In this document: in pieces, positions 57,477 through 64,000 of the stretch | Numbering within the stretch: position 1 is the stretch's first letter | Layout of the letters: each line of letters opens with the position of its first letter | Origin: Zelopaecilomyces penicillatus | Lineage: Eukaryota > Ascomycota > Sordariomycetes > Hypocreales > Pseudodiploosporaceae | DNA length: 64,000 nt | NCBI GenBank assembly: GCA_005765155.1 | Contig: VCCP01000003.1 | Span: forward strand, 5,766,001 to 5,830,000 | Reading direction: 5' to 3' | Position numbers and translations under genes: made by a program | Notes under the pieces: generated by a model | Told to the model about the DNA's origin: nothing | Database searches by the model: none | What the model saw: only the letters and a program-made list of their open reading frames with translations

Positions 57477-60400
57477 AAAATATACCAGGCGTTGGAAAAG
57501 TAAAAAAAGCTTTGTGTGAATGCGCGGCGTCCTTAACGTGCCGTGGAAGTGTTCAAAGAAAGCAAGACAAAACAAAGTAATGGCCGGTCAAGAAGTACAG
57601 CACACGCAATATATGGATTGCCGATGTTGTGAGACGAGGCTGTATATAGGACCCCTGTGTTGTGTCTTGAGGTGTGGAGGTGACCCTTTGTTGACAAATT
57701 AGGGACCTGGGAAGCAAGGCAACCGATCGAGCCGTTTGGTGCCACCTCGCCCGGACTAGGCGACATCCGGCCAGCATTTTGGCTAATGGTGGTGTGTTTG
57801 TGTCTTGTTTTCCGAGGTGCTGTGTAACCATACTCTATGGTTTGGACCCATGGTCCACCCCCTCCAAACAGCCCGGCCATAGCAGAAAAGCATTGATTGC
57901 AATATGTGGGCACACAGAAACGGCCCTGTCGGTTGAGAGCTGTGTGAAGCTTGGCGGTTCTGCATCCTACCCAAGGACGTATATATTTCGTAAAGATGAC
58001 GTGTCTTTGTCCATGTAGAATTTGACGAATCAATTCCCAGTGCCAACCGCCATAAAACAAGCACAAACTAGGTGTAAAATGTGTTGCCATTAAGGCCCAC
58101 CAACAAGCGCCGAGCCGCCAAGATACCAACGCAAACCTTTGTGTTGGGGATAGGGCTTGTGGCGTTGTTTTACCCTGAATATCGCGTGGTTTGCAAAACC
58201 AGAAATCCAAGGAAGTAGGTCGAACCTTCAAGCAGTAGCGATGGCAAGCGATCTCCGTGGACAGAATCGGCGGCCACGAGGACGGCGGAGATCGCGTAGT
58301 CGGCAACCGATCGGCGGGGGAAGGGGTTCCAACGGGTACGGGAGATCGCCCAAATAGTTTGCATTGGAAGCGTTTGGACCCAATCCGCATAGATTGGATC
58401 AAGAAAGAAGCAGAGACAAGGGTCGCGGATTTTCTCTCTTTCCCCCTGGAGCTTTTCCTCCATTCGAAACTCAAAACACACACCACCAAAAGGTATCTGA
58501 GGTACGTACCCGATGCTTGCCATCCAATGGAGAAGAAACAGCCCTGATGGCGGAAGATGGGAGGTGAGGCAACTACGGCGCATGCCATTGGTTTATATCT
58601 CCCAATCAATCTTTTTGTTTGGCTGAACCCGCGCAAAGAAGCAAACCATTGACTCCCATCGCCGCCGCCGCCGCCGCCGCCGCCACATCCTGGCACCCCC
58701 CAATTCGACATCACGCACCGCGGAGTCTCTGTATATCGACTGGCTTCGAAGCGCTTCAAGTTTTAGGGTTCAGATATTGATAACGCAACTCTCATGCCAT
58801 GTGGGTTCTTGATACCACACCGCAAAACGAGCTCGATCACATCTGAGCCCTGCTTCTCAAATACATGGAAGGCGTTACGGGAGCCAGTCCGTAGCCCCCC
58901 ATCTGCGGCGTTAGCGAGTTGTGCCCAGCACACCCACTTGGCGGCCGCCATCTCAGCCGCCGGAGCAGATGTCAGATGGTGATGATAAAACTTAAACCTC
59001 TCTTCTTGCTTCTCCGGAAATAGGGGGAGCCTATCATCCGGATGGTGCGGCTCGCGGTTCGCGGCTTGCCGCATTATGGGTGAACTAGGCCAACTCGGAT
59101 AATTGCCAAAAACAGTAGTTGCATCCCTCTTCGTGCTGTTGACATCAACTGGCTCACTTTGAGCCTATGGTACTCGCCGAGAAGTCTCCAGATGCTTCTG
59201 GACATCGAGCAGTCACTTATCTGAAATAGAGGCGCCTGCCACAGAGTCACAAAGCCTTGCTTTTTTGCCCACTTAAGCAATCCACACGTGGCAAAGTTTG
59301 GCAGAAAGGTGAGCCGTTTCTTGATTTGGTAGCAGTAGGTAGATGGCTGGACGCGGACCACTTGTTCCGGGAGAGGCATCTGGACCACAAAGTGGCTGGC
59401 TAGAGGGTCAGACGCTGACATCATTTTGCTCGACATATAGTTTGCTATATGTGTATGTGTGTATAGATCTAACAATTTTTTTTTTTTGGAAAAAGAGCAA
59501 AAACATGTGAACAACTCTAAATCAGATGCAGGCTGGCCCTGTCAGCAATTCTATTGTAAGAATTGTCACAGGGACTAAAAACGAGACCAAGAGTTGTGGA
59601 TCAAAGAGGAACTGGACACGTTTCTTACCATGATGCAGCTGTCACTGGACTCTCGGTAGGAAACAGAATTGGATCAGAAATCATTAGTAAAAAACAACTT
59701 CTCAATGCCAGTTTTAAGTCCAATAGTTCAGTCAATGTGTTGAGGTCTTGTAGTGATGAATGAACTCAGACTCTTCAGAGAAAAGTCATAACGTGCGAGG
59801 CAACAGTAGATGTCTATTTGCTTGATGCTATGCATTAGACTTTCAGAAAACGTAATATTCTTTTGCCAACTTGGGAGACAAGAAGGACTATGTTCAACAC
59901 ATTTTGTGTTGATAGGATACAATTGACGTAGTTTCATTCCAATCAATGTAGTTGAATATTCGCACATTGGTTGTTTATTTGTGTTGTCATATCAATCACT
60001 TGAGCCTCGCTTTGAGATATCACTTGCACGCACTCGCGTGGCTTCAGAGAACATTTGGCAGTTTAGCCCAAAGCACATGGTAAACTTTCCTCGTAGCATG
60101 GCGTATCAACTATGGCAAGTCGAGTAAAGTTTCACCAAAACTTGATCATTTTGATGGTAAATATAATTAATTAACCACATATGGCGCGATGGTCATCAAT
60201 CCCGTTGAGGGCAACAGGCCATGATCTTGATCGTTTTGCGAAAACATGAAAACTTGGTGTAGGGTATCAACAAAAGAGTATCGCGAAACTTCGCCAAGTC
60301 GTTTTGTGTTGGACTGGAAAATCCGAGCAATCCATAGAATGTGGTAGAATACCTAGTAGAATGTTTGGTCCAATGATAGTATCCTCTAACTCAGTGAAGA

Positions 60401-63400
60401 AGGACCTTTAGCCCATCGAAGCAGGGCATTGGTGCGGCTCTGAAGAAACTTGGAAAAGTTTTTCCCCTTGTAGAATGAAATCCGCGGTAGAACCAGGTAG
60501 AACTTCTGCCATACACTTGCACCGCTTGGCTTATCTGGCTTCCTTGAAGAATTTGCTCGTACAGTACTCTCCGTAAGCATCGGGTCAATGCCATCATCGC
60601 TCAGACCACACATTGACGATAGTCCAGGTACTGAGTTGAGTATTCCTCACCCTCGGATCAATGATTGCCGAAAGCGAATTGCCAAAAAGAGCGAAGCGAA
60701 GTGAAAAGCTGGGGGCGATATATCCAATTTTCGTCGGCACATGTAGATCATCCCCGTCTTTCCATGCTAGCGGCGACGTCTAGTCACAACATGCAAGTAT
60801 GCAAACACATTCCCGATCTATTCATGAGGAAGAAATACAGTATTGAGTGGGGGCAGGCATCCAACACCCTTTTTTCGGACTGTTAGGACTTTGCCAAGTT
60901 TCCGATGCACAAACACATATGGGTTCCTGCAAATCGCATATACCTTATGCATGGGGATCGGACTGGAAACCCTCCAGAAATCCAGTCGGTCTCACCCCCT
61001 TCCGGATGGGAATCGAAATACTTAGAACTGTCCGAGCGCTTGGTGCTCTTTCTTGTGTCTCCAGGCTCGCGGAGACGCGGGCCGGCAGTTTAGTTTAGCT
61101 GGGTAGGGGGAAAAAGTGGTCACAACCGTGACTGTAGAAACACTGGGGCTGGTTTTGCGTAAAGACATTGTGGCAGGCAATCCTTGTGTGTGTTGAGTAA
61201 TTATCAATTGTGATGGAGAAAACGGCCGGAAAGAACCCCGAGTTTTACGAGAATTGAAAAAAAGTTGACACGGATTCCGTGTCGCGCTGTCGCAAGAAAA
61301 CCCGTCTGTGGATTAGATTGTGTCTCTGCACAGAATGTGATCGTCATGTTTTTTCCATAGCCTCACACATGCACAAGTCAAAGTCATCAACCCCCCTGTT
61401 GCAGCAAAGCTCTCCGCATCGTGTCGACACCATCATGGCAATTCCAGCACGATGGGGAGCTTGGCGTTTTGTCTTTGGTAACAAAATAGCTGTGATCGTC
61501 GGCGTTGCTCGGTGCTTACACTTCAGCTTTGCCCACCACGATTTGCAGGGGAATGAGGAGACAGAAAGAAAAAAACTCTCCAGAAATCCGACTAATCATC
61601 AAAATAACATCATCCAACTATTGCATGCTGGGAGCCCAATTACCCCTGGTCGCTTTCACATCTAGGTAGGTCTTCTGACACAGCTTTGAAGTTGGCGGAA
61701 TAGGTGAAATTAAGCGAGGGAAGGATTTCCCTTTATCTGATGGAGACATTGCCCGTTCGCATGGACGCGCGCATGCAGAATAGAGTTAGACTGGGCGAAA
61801 AGAATGCCAATGAACTGCATTGTTCTGCCAAGAACGGTGAATAAAAAACTATGACCCAATAGCTGGGATTCGGAATCATATCGCATCTAACTCCTACTGT
61901 TACCCCCCACGTGGAGAAAGTTGCCAGGCCCCCCCCATTGGGGCTGGATACACTTGAACAGATGCGGTGCTTTTTTGGGGTTTTTTCAGTCTATCATATC
62001 CATAGATCGTCGCAGATAAAAAATGAGAAAGAATGGTTCACAGCCTGCATGACTCGGTGTTTCTGGCGAGCTGAGCGACGAAGAGCGGACTAGAAAGTCT
62101 ACATGAGGTATCAATAGTGGTCGATCTTTCATTTGTTGCTTGCCGCGCCGGTGGGCTCGCTCGGGCCGACTTCTTCTTTGCTATAGTGGAAAGTAAATAG
62201 TTTATACCAGAGCTTGAAAGCTCCCCGAGCAGATCATCAAGTCGAAACGTAAGATTTCTATCTCAGCATTGAGCAGTCACATTTCTGAGCCAGCTTGCCA
62301 ATCAGAGTTACTTTACCTATACAGGTAGCAGGACCTACTACATAGTACAGTATGTGACCCAGGGAGTTGGGTGTGATGATGGGTTGTCAGGCAGGGGGTG
62401 TCTTGTCCCAAAGGCTGGAGTTGTATGTGCCAAGCTTTGCGACAGGGCTTCAACCTGGCATCCAAGCTGCTGGACAGGTTGCCGGGACAGACTGCTGGGT
62501 CCGATTGTTGGGACTCCATCGTGAAGATTTACAATGTCGTATCACCATGTCCCCGAAACCGCAACCCGAACTTTCGGGAGGACCAGACAGGTAAAGGTTG
62601 GATGGAAGACAGTGCACCGTTGGTGTCAATGCTTCCGGCGCATCAATGCGGGTTTGCTCATCACCAACGCCGAACAACACAGACTTCCTGGACGCGCGGT
62701 TTTGCCCGCAAAGAAAACAGAACTAAATTATGTCAGCACCCAGTGAGATAGCCAAGTTCGCCCTGACACAAAACCCACAAACGTGAGAACGACATTCGAC
62801 CAGCAATTGGACAATCCATGCCTGCCTGCTTCGATGGAGGCGTTCTGTGGTTTGCGGAGTGGCGCGAGGGGCAAACAAACGGGATGCTTCCTTGTTGGCT
62901 ACAATACGACGAGAGCTCCCCCTCCTCCCCCGATGGGGTCAAGACCCCCGGTCTCCGGCCCTCCATTCGGCTCGCTATTGGATGCTTGATGTGTTCGACG
63001 GGGGCGCTCGCAGCGCCTCCTTGGCCGGGGACGCCGTCGATTTATGACAGCCCCGAGCTTATCTGGGGAGTGGGAGCTTCATGGCTGCAGGAAGTTCGTT
63101 AGCGCCGCTCCTGGGAGTTTGCTGAAGGTGAAGGTATTCGCGTAGGAGCAATAAGCACATGTTTTTGACACATCATCAGATCAGATGCAACGGCCCGCTA
63201 ATATAAAGAGAAGTGACGGCGAAGGATGACTTATTGGATTTTAGCTTGTGTAGCAACATTACACTGCCAGTCATTGTTGTGATTGTGTGCGAGGTAGAAT
63301 ATGACGGCAATTTTTGGAAGTGAATGAATTCGTATTAGTTTTGTACCTTTTGGTGGTCAGCATGTAGGGCTGTGTACTAATGCTGCCGGTAGTGGCATGA

Positions 63401-64000
63401 GGGGTACCTGTCGAATACGACCTTTAGCAGGCTCTGACAGCTGTTCGTCTTAGGGGAGGTGGCAGGGGACTGGAGGGGGAACATTGGAAGTTTAGGGGTC
63501 CTTAGCACCCTGGAAAGCCTGACACGTGCAGCCACAGACATTGAGAGCTTGGCTTGCTTGGGCACCTATGACAGTAGGACAGGCGTGCAAGCCGTACAGC
63601 ATCTAGCGCTGACGTGCTGGGCGGAACCGATTGAAACCAGTCCCATGATGGATGATGAGCATCTCATCGAGGCCGCTTTCTCACGCGTCGGCAACCCACT
63701 CTGCCACGGCTCCAAGACACGGACAGCGGCAGACACATGACGAGGGATCTCCAGGACGGAGAAGAATACACTGTGGAATGCTGCTATTCACACTTCCGTT
63801 TTGGCCTGTTCGCCGACGGGTTTGGCTTCATATGGTGCGAATTGACGGGACAAGGATCTGGGGAGGAGGGCGCAACATGGAGTTCAATCCAGCTTCAACA
63901 CTCCGTATCTATCGCACTTTCAAAACACGCCATACCGTTGATTAGTCCAGCTTCGTGCCTACTGTATGCAGGTGATGTGGGATACTAACACCAACAAGGC
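57477..64000. other. Long region without a supportable gene
   Basis: About 6.5 kb. Many open frames exist on both strands, the longest a 408-codon minus frame at 58759-57533, but none shows domain features or splice structure. It is a mix of GC-rich patches and homopolymer runs. It may hold long regulatory DNA or untranslated regions for a gene beyond the right edge. Confidence 0.45.
58661..58684. repeat. GCC trinucleotide microsatellite
   Basis: Eight uninterrupted GCC units. It lies in the poly-glycine part of a doubtful minus-strand frame. Confidence 0.85.

Noticed and set aside
57533..58759. Minus-strand 408-codon open frame
   Set aside because: No recognisable domain, low-complexity glycine run from a GCC microsatellite, odd composition, and it overlaps the APH gene's upstream region.

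Overview
The window is nuclear DNA of a filamentous ascomycete. Genes carry short introns (about 50-110 bases) with GT...AG borders, and the families are typical of filamentous fungi: iterative PKS, multimodular NRPS, secreted GH71 and M35 enzymes, and long ankyrin proteins. A Sordariomycete, perhaps of the Hypocreales, is a reasonable guess, but it rests on general resemblance only.

The left 40 kb looks like a secondary-metabolite gene cluster. From left to right it holds: the 3' end of a polyketide synthase (KR-ACP-reductase; rest off the window); a decayed ankyrin-repeat gene; two MFS exporters facing tail to tail; a three-module NRPS of about 3,898 residues ending in a thioester reductase (NRPS-A); a dipeptidyl-peptidase III (M49) homologue that has lost its catalytic glutamate; and a two-module NRPS of 2,444 residues also ending in a reductase (NRPS-B). 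The M49 homologue and NRPS-B diverge from a shared 818-base promoter region. All three assembly lines end in a reductase rather than a thioesterase or cyclising condensation domain, so the likely released products are aldehydes or alcohols, or imine/pyrazinone products formed from them. No P450, methyltransferase or zinc-cluster regulator was seen inside the window.

To the right, 40-50 kb is a border zone: a Cys-rich hypothetical gene, a coiled-coil gene broken by stops, a 137-base copied fragment of the NRPS-B adenylation domain, a small two-exon membrane/coiled-coil gene, a GH71 alpha-1,3-glucanase, and the remains of a DHA2-type MFS transporter.

From 52 to 57.5 kb come ordinary fungal genes: a secreted deuterolysin (M35), Vms1/ANKZF1 (a ribosome quality-control peptidyl-tRNA hydrolase) and an APH-type phosphotransferase. 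The last 6.5 kb shows no gene I can support.

Most exon borders were worked out by hand from splice sites, reading phase and family conservation; they are not backed by transcripts.
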